DNA from: Dactylosporangium siamense | GTDB lineage: Bacteria; Actinomycetota; Actinomycetes; Mycobacteriales; Micromonosporaceae | Length of the DNA stretch: 64,000 bases | Assembly (NCBI RefSeq): GCF_016862795.1 | Contig: NZ_BONQ01000172.1 | Location: forward strand, 35,493 to 99,492 | Direction of reading: 5' to 3' | Shown: in pieces, positions 43,247-51,125 of the stretch | How the letters are laid out: every line of letters starts with the position of its first letter | Numbering within the stretch: the first letter of the stretch is position 1 | Position numbers and translations under genes: made by a program | The notes under the pieces: generated by a model | Seen by the model: only the letters and a program-made list of their open reading frames with translations | Databases searched by the model: none | What the model was told of the DNA's origin: nothing

Positions 43247-44449
43247 GTGCTGCTGACCGATCACGTGATCACCGTACCGCTCGACCATGACCACACCGAC
43301 GGTCCGACCATCGAGGTGTACGCGCGGGAGATCGCCGCCGCGGACGGACGCGACCGGCCGTACCTGGTCTACCTGCAGGGCGGCCCGGGCTTCGAGGCGC
43401 CGCGACCGTCGACCCTGCCGTCGTCGCCGAGCTGGCTCGAACGGGCGCTGCGGGACTTCCGGGTCATCATGCTCGACCAGCGGGGCACCGGACGTTCCAC
43501 GCCCTACGGTGATCCGGGCCCGGACGCTGTCGCGGACGCGCAGCGGCTGGTCCATTTCCGCGCCGACGCGATCGTGCGCGACGCGGAATGCCTGCGGGAG
43601 CACCTGGGCGCCCGCCGATGGAGCGTGCTCGGCCAGTCGTTCGGCGGCTTCACCGCCCTGCACTACCTGTCCGTCGCGCCGGACAGCCTCCGCGAGGTGC
43701 TGTTCACCGGCGGGCTGCCACCGGTCGGCCGGCCGGTCGACGAGGTCTACTCCGCCACCTTCGACGCGATGCGTGTGCTGGACCGGCGCTACCACCGCAC
43801 GTATCCGCGGGACGCGGCCCGGCTCCGGGAACTGCTCGACCGCTGCGACGCGGGTGACATCCGGACTCCCGGCGGCGAACCGATCTCCCGCCGGCTGATG
43901 CGCACCATCGGCCACCACCTCGGCGCGCACGGCGGAGCGGAGAACATCCACCACGTCCTCGAACTGGACTTCAGCTCCCCGGCGTTCCGGCACGACGTCA
44001 CCGCGCTGCTGCCGTTCGACGCCCGCAACCCGCTGTACTCGGTCCTGCACGAGTCGAGCTACGCCGACGGCGGAGCCACCCGATGGTCGTCCGAACGCGT
44101 CCAGCCGGACGACTTCACCGGCGATTCCGCGCTGCTCACCGCCGAGCACCTGTTCCCCTGGCACTTCCAGGACACGCCGGGCCTGCGACCGTACCGCGAC
44201 GTCGCCGCCGTCCTCGCGGACCACCCGTGGCCACGCCTCTACGACGCCGACGTGCTGGCCCGGGTCGACGTGCCCTGCGCCGCCGTGATCTACGCCGACG
44301 ACCCGTTCGTCATCCGGCGGTTCTCGGAGGAGACCGCCGACCTGCTGCCCGGCATGCGCCGGTGGCTCACCGACGAGTACCTCCACAACGGCCTACGCGC
44401 GGACGGCAGCCGGGTCCTCGACCGTTTGATGACCCTGGTTCGCGCCTGA
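43247..44449 (+). CDS. Alpha/beta-hydrolase, S33 proline-iminopeptidase-like
   Basis: This 400-residue protein has the S33 layout: YLVYLQGGPGFEAPRPS (HGGPG-like oxyanion segment), VIMLDQRGTGRSTPYG, the nucleophile elbow WSVLGQSFGGFTALHYLSVA and a late His in RRWLTDEYLHNGLRADGSRV. It should cleave N-terminal proline or another small acyl or peptide group in the cytosol. TATGAT six bases before the GTG suggests a leaderless start. Confidence 0.9.
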   Translation: MLLTDHVITVPLDHDHTDGPTIEVYAREIAAADGRDRPYLVYLQGGPGFEAPRPSTLPSSPSWLERALRDFRVIMLDQRGTGRSTPYGDPGPDAVADAQRLVHFRADAIVRDAECLREHLGARRWSVLGQSFGGFTALHYLSVAPDSLREVLFTGGLPPVGRPVDEVYSATFDAMRVLDRRYHRTYPRDAARLRELLDRCDAGDIRTPGGEPISRRLMRTIGHHLGAHGGAENIHHVLELDFSSPAFRHDVTALLPFDARNPLYSVLHESSYADGGATRWSSERVQPDDFTGDSALLTAEHLFPWHFQDTPGLRPYRDVAAVLADHPWPRLYDADVLARVDVPCAAVIYADDPFVIRRFSEETADLLPGMRRWLTDEYLHNGLRADGSRVLDRLMTLVRA

Positions 44450-44471
44450 AACGCAGTTCAGCGGGTGGCCG

Positions 44472-45080
44472 TCAGAGGATGCGACTGATTTTGGTGGCCA
44501 GGTCGACCAGCGCCCAGCCGGCGACCAGGGTCAGGGCGGCCCTGGCGGTCCAGGCGACCACCGCCGGCAGCTGTTGCCAGACGGTCTGGTCACTGCCGAT
44601 CCAGCGGTCGCCGAGCCAGGTGACGAGGACGCTCGCGAGCAGCGGGACGCTGAGCGTGAGGGCAACGGCGACGAGTGGTGGGTCGAGCAGGGTGAAGTCG
44701 ACACCGTCGCTGTGCACCAGCATCGCCCCGATGACGAGGGTCGCCCCGAGCGGCAGGCTGACCCGCCGCCACCACAGCGGACCGAAGCGCAGACCCCGGA
44801 TGGCGAGCCAGACCAGCCCGCCGATCGCGCCGAGAACGGTGCCGACCAGTAGGAGATTGAGCGTACCGGCGAGCGTGAACCGGCCGATGACGAAGCCGTC
44901 GTCGCTGATCACGCCGGTTGCCCGGGGGTGGTTCAGCCGGGCCAGGACCAGCATGAACAGCCGCCCGACGATGCCGCCGGCGACCAGCCCCGTGATGCCG
45001 CCGGCCAGGGCGGCGACTCCCAGCCGACGGGCCCACTCGACGCCGGTCGCGAGTGTGGAAGATTGCTGCTGCGGGGTCAT
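44472..45080 (-). CDS. Uncharacterised membrane protein
   Basis: This 202-residue protein is not assigned to a family. It has about five hydrophobic segments, for example VAALAGGITGLVAGGIVGRL, LNLLLVGTVLGAIGGLVWLA, VSLPLGATLVIGAMLVHSDG and VAVALTLSVPLLASVLVTWL. GGAAGG lies seven bases before the ATG. It is convergent with the S33 hydrolase and stands alone; no role can be proposed. Confidence 0.75.
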   Translation of the reverse strand: MTPQQQSSTLATGVEWARRLGVAALAGGITGLVAGGIVGRLFMLVLARLNHPRATGVISDDGFVIGRFTLAGTLNLLLVGTVLGAIGGLVWLAIRGLRFGPLWWRRVSLPLGATLVIGAMLVHSDGVDFTLLDPPLVAVALTLSVPLLASVLVTWLGDRWIGSDQTVWQQLPAVVAWTARAALTLVAGWALVDLATKISRIL

Positions 45081-45187
45081 GCCGACGCCTTCCGATGGTC
45101 AGAGCCAGTGATCGTAGTTTCTTGATCACCTGCCTCGGTGTCGGCTTCGAGCAGGACGGCCGTCCGCTGTCTGACTCACCGGCCTGA

Positions 45188-46141
45188 TCAGCTCACCCTG
45201 ACGACGACCTTGCCCAGCGCCTGTCCCTCACCCACCCGGGCCAGCGCCTCGGGCACCTGGTCGAGGGTGAAGGTCCGGTCGACGTGGATCTTGAGGTCAC
45301 CCGCCACGCACCGCTCGGCCACCGGTACGAAGTACGCCGGCCCCTCCTTGACCGCGAGGACACCGATCCGCCGGCGGGTCAGCAGGCCGGTCACCGTGCC
45401 GGCGGTCAGCACGCGGAGCAGCGTCGGCACCGATCCGCCGACACACCGGTAACGGCCGCCGGGCGCCAGTGCCCGGCGGTAGGCGAACACCGAGCGGTGC
45501 GCCACCAGGTCGAGGATGAGGTCGAACGGGCCACGGCGGGTGAAGTCCTCACTCCGGTAGTCGATCACCTCGTCCGCCCCGACCGCCCGCATGAAGTCGA
45601 GCTTCCCGGCGTTGTCGACACCGGTCACGTGCGCCCCGAGCCGCTTGGCGAGCTGGATCGCGAACGCGCCGGAACCTCCACCGGCACCGTTGACCAGGAC
45701 CCGCTGCCCGGCTCCGGCGCCGCCGGTCCCCTGCCAGGCGATCACACCGGCCTGCGGGATGGTCGACGCCTCGACGAAGGACAGCCCCGCGGGCTTCACC
45801 ACCAGCACCGACTCGGGGGCGATCGCGTACTCGGCGAACCCGCCCTTGAGCCAGAGGTTGTCGCCGTACACCTCGTCCCCGGCACTGAACCGGGTCACAC
45901 CCGGCCCGACCGCCTCGACCCAACCGGCGATGTCCGAGCCGAGCGTCCGGCGCGCCGGCGTCCGCAGCCCGCCGATCCGCGAGTAGAGCGGCGTGCCGAT
46001 CAGCGTCTCCCAGTCGCTGAGGTTGACCGACGTCGCCGCGACCCTGACGAGCACCTGCCCGGCCGCGGGTGCCGGCGTGGGAACCTCTTCGATCCGCAGC
46101 ACGTCCGGCGGCCCGTAACGGTCGTAGACGACAGCTCTCAT
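45188..46141 (-). CDS. Zinc-type quinone oxidoreductase (MDR family)
   Basis: This 317-residue protein has MDR features: MRAVVYDRYGPPDVLRIEEV at the start, RRTLGSDIAGWVEAVGPGVT and the NADPH-binding RVLVNGAGGGSGAFAIQLAK. No structural-zinc cysteines are present, so it belongs to the zinc-free NADPH:quinone reductase subgroup. It reduces a quinone or activated alkene in the cytosol. The ATG at 46141 gives the typical N-terminus. Confidence 0.92.
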   Translation of the reverse strand: MRAVVYDRYGPPDVLRIEEVPTPAPAAGQVLVRVAATSVNLSDWETLIGTPLYSRIGGLRTPARRTLGSDIAGWVEAVGPGVTRFSAGDEVYGDNLWLKGGFAEYAIAPESVLVVKPAGLSFVEASTIPQAGVIAWQGTGGAGAGQRVLVNGAGGGSGAFAIQLAKRLGAHVTGVDNAGKLDFMRAVGADEVIDYRSEDFTRRGPFDLILDLVAHRSVFAYRRALAPGGRYRCVGGSVPTLLRVLTAGTVTGLLTRRRIGVLAVKEGPAYFVPVAERCVAGDLKIHVDRTFTLDQVPEALARVGEGQALGKVVVRVS

Positions 46142-46248
46142 CGGCGTCACTCCCCCCACCTCTCGTATCCACGTTCATCTGTAGCACGGTCTCGCACGGC
46201 TGCATGGAGTCCGACAGTTCGCTTGCACGCTTGCCTATAGTGATCGAC

Positions 46249-46626
46249 ATGGGTAGTCACGCCAACGCTGACGATGAGATCGAACCAGCTGCTGACTACA
46301 AGTCCGCCCCGTATCCGACTGAGACCACACACGAGCGCGGCGTCGAGGCACCCGCGCTGCGGCCGACTGAGGCGCGCAGTACCGCCCTCAGCGCCCTGTA
46401 CGTCGGCGCGGCCATTTGGGCCACCGTAGGATTTGCGATCGGCGTGATACGGCTTGATGACGGTCCAGCGACCACGTCCGCCAACGATGCCACTACCGCC
46501 TCGTCGCAGCTCACGGACATGCTCGACACTGCGCATGACGGTCAGACCATTCTGCTCGTGCTGATCTGCCTGCTCGCGGCCACGGTCTGCGTCGCCGTGG
46601 CGCAGGTCGTGCACGCGCTGCGCTGA
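46249..46626 (+). CDS. Small membrane protein with two helices
   Basis: This 125-residue protein is not recognised. An acidic N-terminus (MGSHANADDEIEPAADYKSA) precedes STALSALYVGAAIWATVGFA. A polar loop then leads to QTILLVLICLLAATVCVAVA near the end: two membrane segments. TATAGT sits seven bases before the ATG, a very good leaderless promoter. The frame is open upstream but carries no plausible start. No functional clue. Confidence 0.65.
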   Translation: MGSHANADDEIEPAADYKSAPYPTETTHERGVEAPALRPTEARSTALSALYVGAAIWATVGFAIGVIRLDDGPATTSANDATTASSQLTDMLDTAHDGQTILLVLICLLAATVCVAVAQVVHALR

Positions 46627-46831
46627 CCGGCGACGCGAAGGTCAGCCCGAACGGCCCGCACTCCCAGCCGCGATCCCGGCTGAACACAGCGTCTGTACGC
46701 CGATGTACGCGGTCGTACGTGAATGGACGGAATCGCGATCCGGCCGGCGTCCACGTCCGCATCATGTGGCGCAGGATCACGGACTTCGCCTTCGCCGAAG
46801 CCGTCTCATCGTCCCTGGGAGTGAGTGACAC

Positions 46832-47329
46832 ATGTGGAATTCCCGCGCACGTCGCCTGACGCGCCTGCTCGCCACGGCGGCGGCCATCATCGGGGTCACC
46901 GTTCTGCCCGCCGCTCCGGCGCACGCCACCTACGGCCCGCAGTCCGGCACCGTGCACTGGCAGCTGCTCAACAGTGCCGGTAACCAGCTCATCGGCAGTA
47001 TCGACGGCACGCTCGAGTTCGACGACGGGAACACGAAGTTCCGCTACTCGCTGACCATGTGCCGGCAGAACAGCTTCACGGCGCCCTACGCCAGCGTGTT
47101 CGTCAACGGCACGCTCTCGTTCTCGCTGTACCCCGCGTACACCGGCATGCCCGGCTGCGGCGGCGCCACCGCCCTGGGCGGCGTGGTGACCGGCGAGGTC
47201 GAAACCGGCAGTCTCGTGCGCAACGTCACCGTGCAGTTCAACGGGTCGTACTACGGTTCCGGCCCCAACGGCTACATGGTCTGGGAGCAGCGCCAGCGGA
47301 ACATCCTGAAGGACAATCCGTACAACTGA
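46832..47329 (+). CDS. Secreted protein of unknown function
   Basis: This 165-residue protein has a signal peptide (MWNSRARRLTRLLATAAAII ... APAHA, cleaved near residue 32). The mature part is beta-rich with two cysteines, one in LTMCRQNSF and one in MPGCGGA, that could form a disulfide. It shows SGTVHWQLLNSAGNQLIGSI and VTGEVETGSLVRNVTVQFNG. It resembles small extracellular beta-barrel proteins of actinomycetes, but no family is certain. Confidence 0.72.
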   Translation: MWNSRARRLTRLLATAAAIIGVTVLPAAPAHATYGPQSGTVHWQLLNSAGNQLIGSIDGTLEFDDGNTKFRYSLTMCRQNSFTAPYASVFVNGTLSFSLYPAYTGMPGCGGATALGGVVTGEVETGSLVRNVTVQFNGSYYGSGPNGYMVWEQRQRNILKDNPYN

Positions 47330-47347
47330 GCCAGGTGCCGTGACGGG

Positions 47348-47785
47348 TCACAGTGCGATCGGGCGGTAGCGCAGGATCGCGTCGGCGATGGCGGCCGGGG
47401 AGGCCTCGGCGAGGTCCGGCGGCGGGTGGAGGACGAGATCGGCCGCGCGTGGGTGGGTGACGTTGGTCTGCAGCAGCAGGAGGTGGTACGGCTGGTCCGC
47501 CGGGTCGCCCTCGATGATGCGACGGACCAGCTCGGTCACCTCCGCGTGGGTGATGTCCTGGACCCGCGGCCACGCAGGGCGGGCCGCCTCGAGGGCGAAC
47601 TCCTCGAGGTCGCGCCACTCCCAGAAGCAGACGAAGTCCGCCACGGTGTAGGCGTGGCCGGTGTCGGCGTTGAAGGCGGCGATCGCGGCGTCGGTCGGCG
47701 CCTCGCAGATGCGTTCGATGGCGGCGGACAGCGACGCGAGGCGCTGCGGCGGCACCACCGGCGGCGTGAGCTCCGGGCGCAGCAT
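47348..47785 (-). CDS. Uncharacterised protein
   Basis: The protein has about 145 residues. A helical N-terminus (RLASLSAAIERICEAPTDAA) is followed by ADFVCFWEWRDLEEFALEAA and VTELVRRIIEGDPADQPYHL, ending LRYRPIAL. It is soluble and acidic, with no recognised motif. The ATG at 47785 has GGGG at a fair distance; an ATG at 47800 is possible. It is convergent with the secreted protein gene. Confidence 0.68.
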   Translation of the reverse strand: MLRPELTPPVVPPQRLASLSAAIERICEAPTDAAIAAFNADTGHAYTVADFVCFWEWRDLEEFALEAARPAWPRVQDITHAEVTELVRRIIEGDPADQPYHLLLLQTNVTHPRAADLVLHPPPDLAEASPAAIADAILRYRPIAL

Positions 47786-47845
47786 CACGCGCGGCCCCAT
47801 CCTGCCGGCCGGCCGGGTCCCGTCAACCGCACGCCTGCCACCCTC

Positions 47846-48439
47846 TCAGAGGTCCGTGCTGAGCCGGGCGTGGACGTGCATGTCGTGCCAGCCGTCGGCG
47901 TGCAGCATGTGCCCGCGCAGCGTACCTTCGGCCGGAAACCCGCAGTCGAGCGCAACGCGGCAGGAAGCCGGGTTGGCGGTGGAGTGCAGCAGGAACACGC
48001 GGTGCAGTCGCACCGTCCGGAAGGCCCAGTCGGTCAGGGCACGGGTGGCACGGGCCGCGACGTGAGCGCCGCGAGCGGCGGGCACGACCCAGTATGAGAC
48101 CTGCGCCTGGGCGGCGAACAGCGCAAGCGTGCGCAGGCTCGCCTGACCGATCGCCCGGTCGTCGCCGGTGCGCACGATTGCCCAGCCGGCGTCGGTCTCG
48201 GCCTGCCAGGAGGTGGCTCAGTCGTCGATCCACTGCTGGACCTCGGCGTCGCCGTCGATGCTGCGCATGTGCCAGCGTTGAATGTCGGGCGTGGTGAAGG
48301 CCGTGCGGACCAGGTCGGCATCGTCGGCGCGCCAGGGGCGCAGCATCAGCTCGTCGTCGACGGCTATCCGCGGCTGGGCGATGGCGCGCAGCGCGCCGGC
48401 CGGAAGTGCGGGTGCGACCAATCGCGGCACATCGACCAC
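47846..48439 (-). pseudogene. GNAT acetyltransferase interrupted by an in-frame stop
   Basis: The frame would encode about 196 residues of a RimJ/RimL-like acetyltransferase: LMLRPWRADDADLVRTAFTT near the start, and VSYWVVPAARGAHVAARATR with LDCGFPAEGTLRGHM after it. A single TGA at 48218-48220 follows EVQQWIDD; the same frame then resumes with WQAETDAGWAIVRTG, the expected next GNAT strand. There is no frameshift, so one nonsense change explains it. The 3' half has a possible restart GTG at 48175 but would lack the first strand and helix. Confidence 0.82.
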
Positions 48440-48478
48440 GTGGCTGGCGGCGACCGGGTGAGCCAGCCGCGCGGCGGT

Positions 48479-49642
48479 TCAGGCCGGGTCCTCGCCGGTG
48501 CCGTTGAGGAGTTCGACGAGTCGCTGCGGGGCGCCCGCGCCGAAGATGAGCTCGACGGTGTCGTGTGCGGCGATCGCCTCGGCTTCGCTGCGCTGGAACA
48601 TGACCTCCTCGTACGCCGCGAGCGCGGTCTCGGAGTCGTGGGGGTGCGCGGCGATGAGCTGTCCGAGTTCCGCTCCGTCGAGCATCGCGAGGTTCGCGCC
48701 TTCACCGCCGGGCACGGTCACGTGGGCGGCGTCGCCGAGGAGTGTGACGCCGGGGGTGCGGCTCCACCGGTGGCGGTTGGGGAGTCGATGGATCCTGCGC
48801 AGGACGGGCGCGGTCTCGCCGCCGGTGATCAGGGAGATCAGTTCGGGCGCCCAGCCCTCGAACTCGGCCGCGATCCGCGTCCTGACGGCGGCGGCGCCGG
48901 CGCCGCCGCCGTCTTCGGCTTCGGCTTCGGCTTCGGCTTCGGCGAACCATTCGAGGGATCGGGTGAGGACGACGTACGTGTGGATGACGTTGCCCGCTTC
49001 CCGGTGGGCGAGGAATCCCTGGCCGGGGATGAGGGCGTACATCGCGCCGTTTCCGACGGCCTTGGCCGCCTCGGGGTGGCGTTCGTCGACGTCGTGCAGG
49101 TACGTGTCGAAGTAGCTCATGCCGGCGTAGGTCGGCTGCTGGTCCGACAGGAGCGGCCGGACCTTGGACCAGGTTCCGTCGGCGCCGACGAGAAGGTCGG
49201 AGACCGCCGTCGATCCGTCGGCGAATGTGAGTTCGTGACGGCCCTGCCCGAGGGGCGTCGCCGACCTCAGTTTCCTGCCCCACTGCACGGTGCCGTCCGG
49301 CAGCGACTCCAGCAGGATGCGCCGGATGTCTCCGCGGAGCGCCTCCGGGCGCGTCATGGAGCCGTCGTCGGGGAGCTCGGCGAGCACCGCGCCGTGCCGG
49401 TCGAGGACCCGCTGGGCGCCGCCGCCCCGGTGGATGATCGAGCGGTACTCACTCGTGAGGCCGGCGATCTCGAGGGCGAGCTGACCGTTGTGCTCGTGGA
49501 GGTCGAGCTGGCCGCCCTGGGTGCGGGCGGCGGCGGAGGCGTCCGCGTCGTAGACGGTGACGGGCACACCGTTGCGACTCAGGACGAGTGCGAGGGTGAG
49601 TCCGCCGAGGCCTGCGCCGACGACGGTGACGTGAGTGGTCAT
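48479..49642 (-). CDS. FAD-dependent monooxygenase, TetX-like
   Basis: This 387-residue protein has GxGxxG in VTVVGAGLGGLTLALVLSRN and the DG motif in SDLLVGADGTWSKVRPLLSD. The second FAD motif is GVTLLGDAAHVTVPGGEGAN. It belongs to the class A flavin hydroxylases that include tetracycline-inactivating TetX; the true substrate is unknown. GGAAGG precedes the ATG at 49642. It is divergent from a TetR gene with twin operators between, so it is inducible. Residues around 240 include an Ala-Glu repeat from a hexanucleotide tract. Confidence 0.9.
   Translation of the reverse strand: MTTHVTVVGAGLGGLTLALVLSRNGVPVTVYDADASAAARTQGGQLDLHEHNGQLALEIAGLTSEYRSIIHRGGGAQRVLDRHGAVLAELPDDGSMTRPEALRGDIRRILLESLPDGTVQWGRKLRSATPLGQGRHELTFADGSTAVSDLLVGADGTWSKVRPLLSDQQPTYAGMSYFDTYLHDVDERHPEAAKAVGNGAMYALIPGQGFLAHREAGNVIHTYVVLTRSLEWFAEAEAEAEAEDGGGAGAAAVRTRIAAEFEGWAPELISLITGGETAPVLRRIHRLPNRHRWSRTPGVTLLGDAAHVTVPGGEGANLAMLDGAELGQLIAAHPHDSETALAAYEEVMFQRSEAEAIAAHDTVELIFGAGAPQRLVELLNGTGEDPA
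48913..48942. repeat. (CTTCGG)5 microsatellite inside the monooxygenase gene
   Basis: Five exact copies of CTTCGG encode an (Ala-Glu)n tract in a surface loop of the TetX-like protein. Copy changes would stay in frame and only lengthen or shorten the loop. Confidence 0.85.
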
Positions 49643-49664
49643 GGTCTTCCTTCCGAGCAGTTGA

Positions 49665-49681
49665 TTGGACCGCTGGTCCAC
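49665..49681. promoter_or_regulatory. TetR operator 1
   Basis: TTGGACC, GCT, GGTCCAC: a 7+3+7 palindrome with one mismatched outer base. It lies 23 bp before the monooxygenase start and matches operator 2. Confidence 0.82.
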
Positions 49682-49691
49682 TCCCCTACTG

Positions 49692-49708
49692 TTGGACCAG
49701 CGGTCCAA
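49692..49708. promoter_or_regulatory. TetR operator 2
   Basis: TTGGACC, AGC, GGTCCAA: a perfect 7+3+7 palindrome 11 bp before the TetR start. Centre-to-centre spacing with operator 1 is 27 bp. The pair occupies nearly the whole divergent promoter. Confidence 0.86.
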
Positions 49709-49718
49709 GTCTGTCAAG

Positions 49719-50411
49719 ATGAGCTTCATGACCACGCCGGCACCGCGAACGCCCAGGCGCAGCGACGCGCTGTCCCGGGAGCGCATCGTCGAAGCGGCCA
49801 TCGAGGTCCTGGACACAGCGGGCGAGAGCGGCCTGACCGTCCGCGCGGTCACCGCCCACCTGTCGACCGGTCGCGGTGCGATCTACCACCACGTCACGAA
49901 CAAGGACGAACTTCTCGCCGCCGCCGCGGACGGCGTCATCAGCCAGGTGATGGCCACCGCCGTGGGCGACGAGGACCCCAGGCGGGCGGTCCGCGCCCTG
50001 GCGCTCGGGATCTTCGACGCGATCGACGACCACCCGTGGGTGGGCACCCAGCTCCCCCGCGATCCGTTGCAACCGGCCGTCCTCCAGATCTGGAGGAACC
50101 TCGGCGTCCAGTTGCACCACCTCGGCGTCGCCGGTACGGCGTTGTCAGACGCGGGATCCGCATTGGTCAACTACATCCTCGGCGCGGCCGCCCAACACGC
50201 CGCGGGCGCCCGTCGCGTCCCGGACGACGCGGCCCGCAAGGACCACCTCGGACGCATCGCCGCACAGTGGGCGCAACTCGACGCCCATCCGCTCATGCGG
50301 GAGTCAGCCGCGCTCCTTCACGAGCACGACGACCGAGCGCAGTTCCTCGCGGGAGTGGACATCTTCCTCGCCGGTGTCCTGCACCGAAAGGGCGGCACAG
50401 CTCCGCTTTGA
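49719..50411 (+). CDS. TetR-family repressor
   Basis: This 230-residue protein has a TetR HTH in SRERIVEAAIEVLDTAGESG with LSTGRGAIYHHVTNKDELLA. The C-terminal helical domain (LGIFDAIDDHPWVGTQLPRD and beyond) binds the inducer. It is divergent from the TetX-like gene, with two matching operators in the 76-bp gap, and should repress both genes. The start may be ATG 49719 or ATG 49728. Confidence 0.92.
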   Translation: MSFMTTPAPRTPRRSDALSRERIVEAAIEVLDTAGESGLTVRAVTAHLSTGRGAIYHHVTNKDELLAAAADGVISQVMATAVGDEDPRRAVRALALGIFDAIDDHPWVGTQLPRDPLQPAVLQIWRNLGVQLHHLGVAGTALSDAGSALVNYILGAAAQHAAGARRVPDDAARKDHLGRIAAQWAQLDAHPLMRESAALLHEHDDRAQFLAGVDIFLAGVLHRKGGTAPL

Positions 50412-50425
50412 ACACGGCGTGGCCG

Positions 50426-51082
50426 TCACCCGAACCTGGTCCATTCCCCTTCGGAGACCACCTCGACGGAGCCGTCGACGACCGCGATGGCCGTCTGCTC
50501 GTCGATGGCGTACGCCGGCGCACCGAGGTCCGCGGCCCAGCGCTCAGCGTCCGCGGGGGTGTTCGTCGGGAACGCGTTCAGGTGCGGGAAGATCGAGAAG
50601 TCGACGACGCCCAGGGTGCGATCGTCCGGCGCGGACGGCCACTCGACGAAGTACGAGCCGATCCGGGGCGTCATCACCATGCTGCCGGCACTCACGCCCA
50701 CCCAGACCGCGTCCAGCGACGGCAGCAGCTCCGCCAGCCCGGACTCCCGCATCCAGTGGCACAGGTACGTCGCATCGCCGCCGTCGACCAGGAGCACGTC
50801 GGCCTGCCGTACCCACGGAACCCAGCGTTGCGCACCGATCGTGGGCAGCGCGGTGAGCTCGAGGACACCGAGCGACGCCCAGCCCAGTCCGGTCAGGTGC
50901 CGGAAGTCGGGGTCGGCGGCCACGAAGCCCCGCACCGACGCCGGCCCGCACATCGGGTGACCCCACTGCGCGGTCGGGACGCACAGCGCGTGGGACTCCT
51001 CGACCGGCTTGCCGAGCAGCCGCACCAGTGCGGCGTGGATGCTCGGGTTGGTGACCCCACCCGATGTCAGCAGCAGTTTCAC
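50426..51082 (-). CDS. Peptidase E-like (S51) protein
   Basis: This 218-residue protein has the S51 signature: LLVDGGDATYLCHWM and the catalytic Ser in DAVWVGVSAGSMVMTPRIGS, then the late acidic region GVVDFSIFPHLNAF. Peptidase E cleaves aspartyl dipeptides in the cytosol. MKLLLTSGGVTNPSIHAALV is the standard start. It is convergent with the TetR gene and unrelated to it. Confidence 0.88.
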   Translation of the reverse strand: MKLLLTSGGVTNPSIHAALVRLLGKPVEESHALCVPTAQWGHPMCGPASVRGFVAADPDFRHLTGLGWASLGVLELTALPTIGAQRWVPWVRQADVLLVDGGDATYLCHWMRESGLAELLPSLDAVWVGVSAGSMVMTPRIGSYFVEWPSAPDDRTLGVVDFSIFPHLNAFPTNTPADAERWAADLGAPAYAIDEQTAIAVVDGSVEVVSEGEWTRFG

Positions 51083-51125
51083 GACACCTCCAGATTCACG
51101 GTCATCTTAGGCGGTACTCCCGCCG

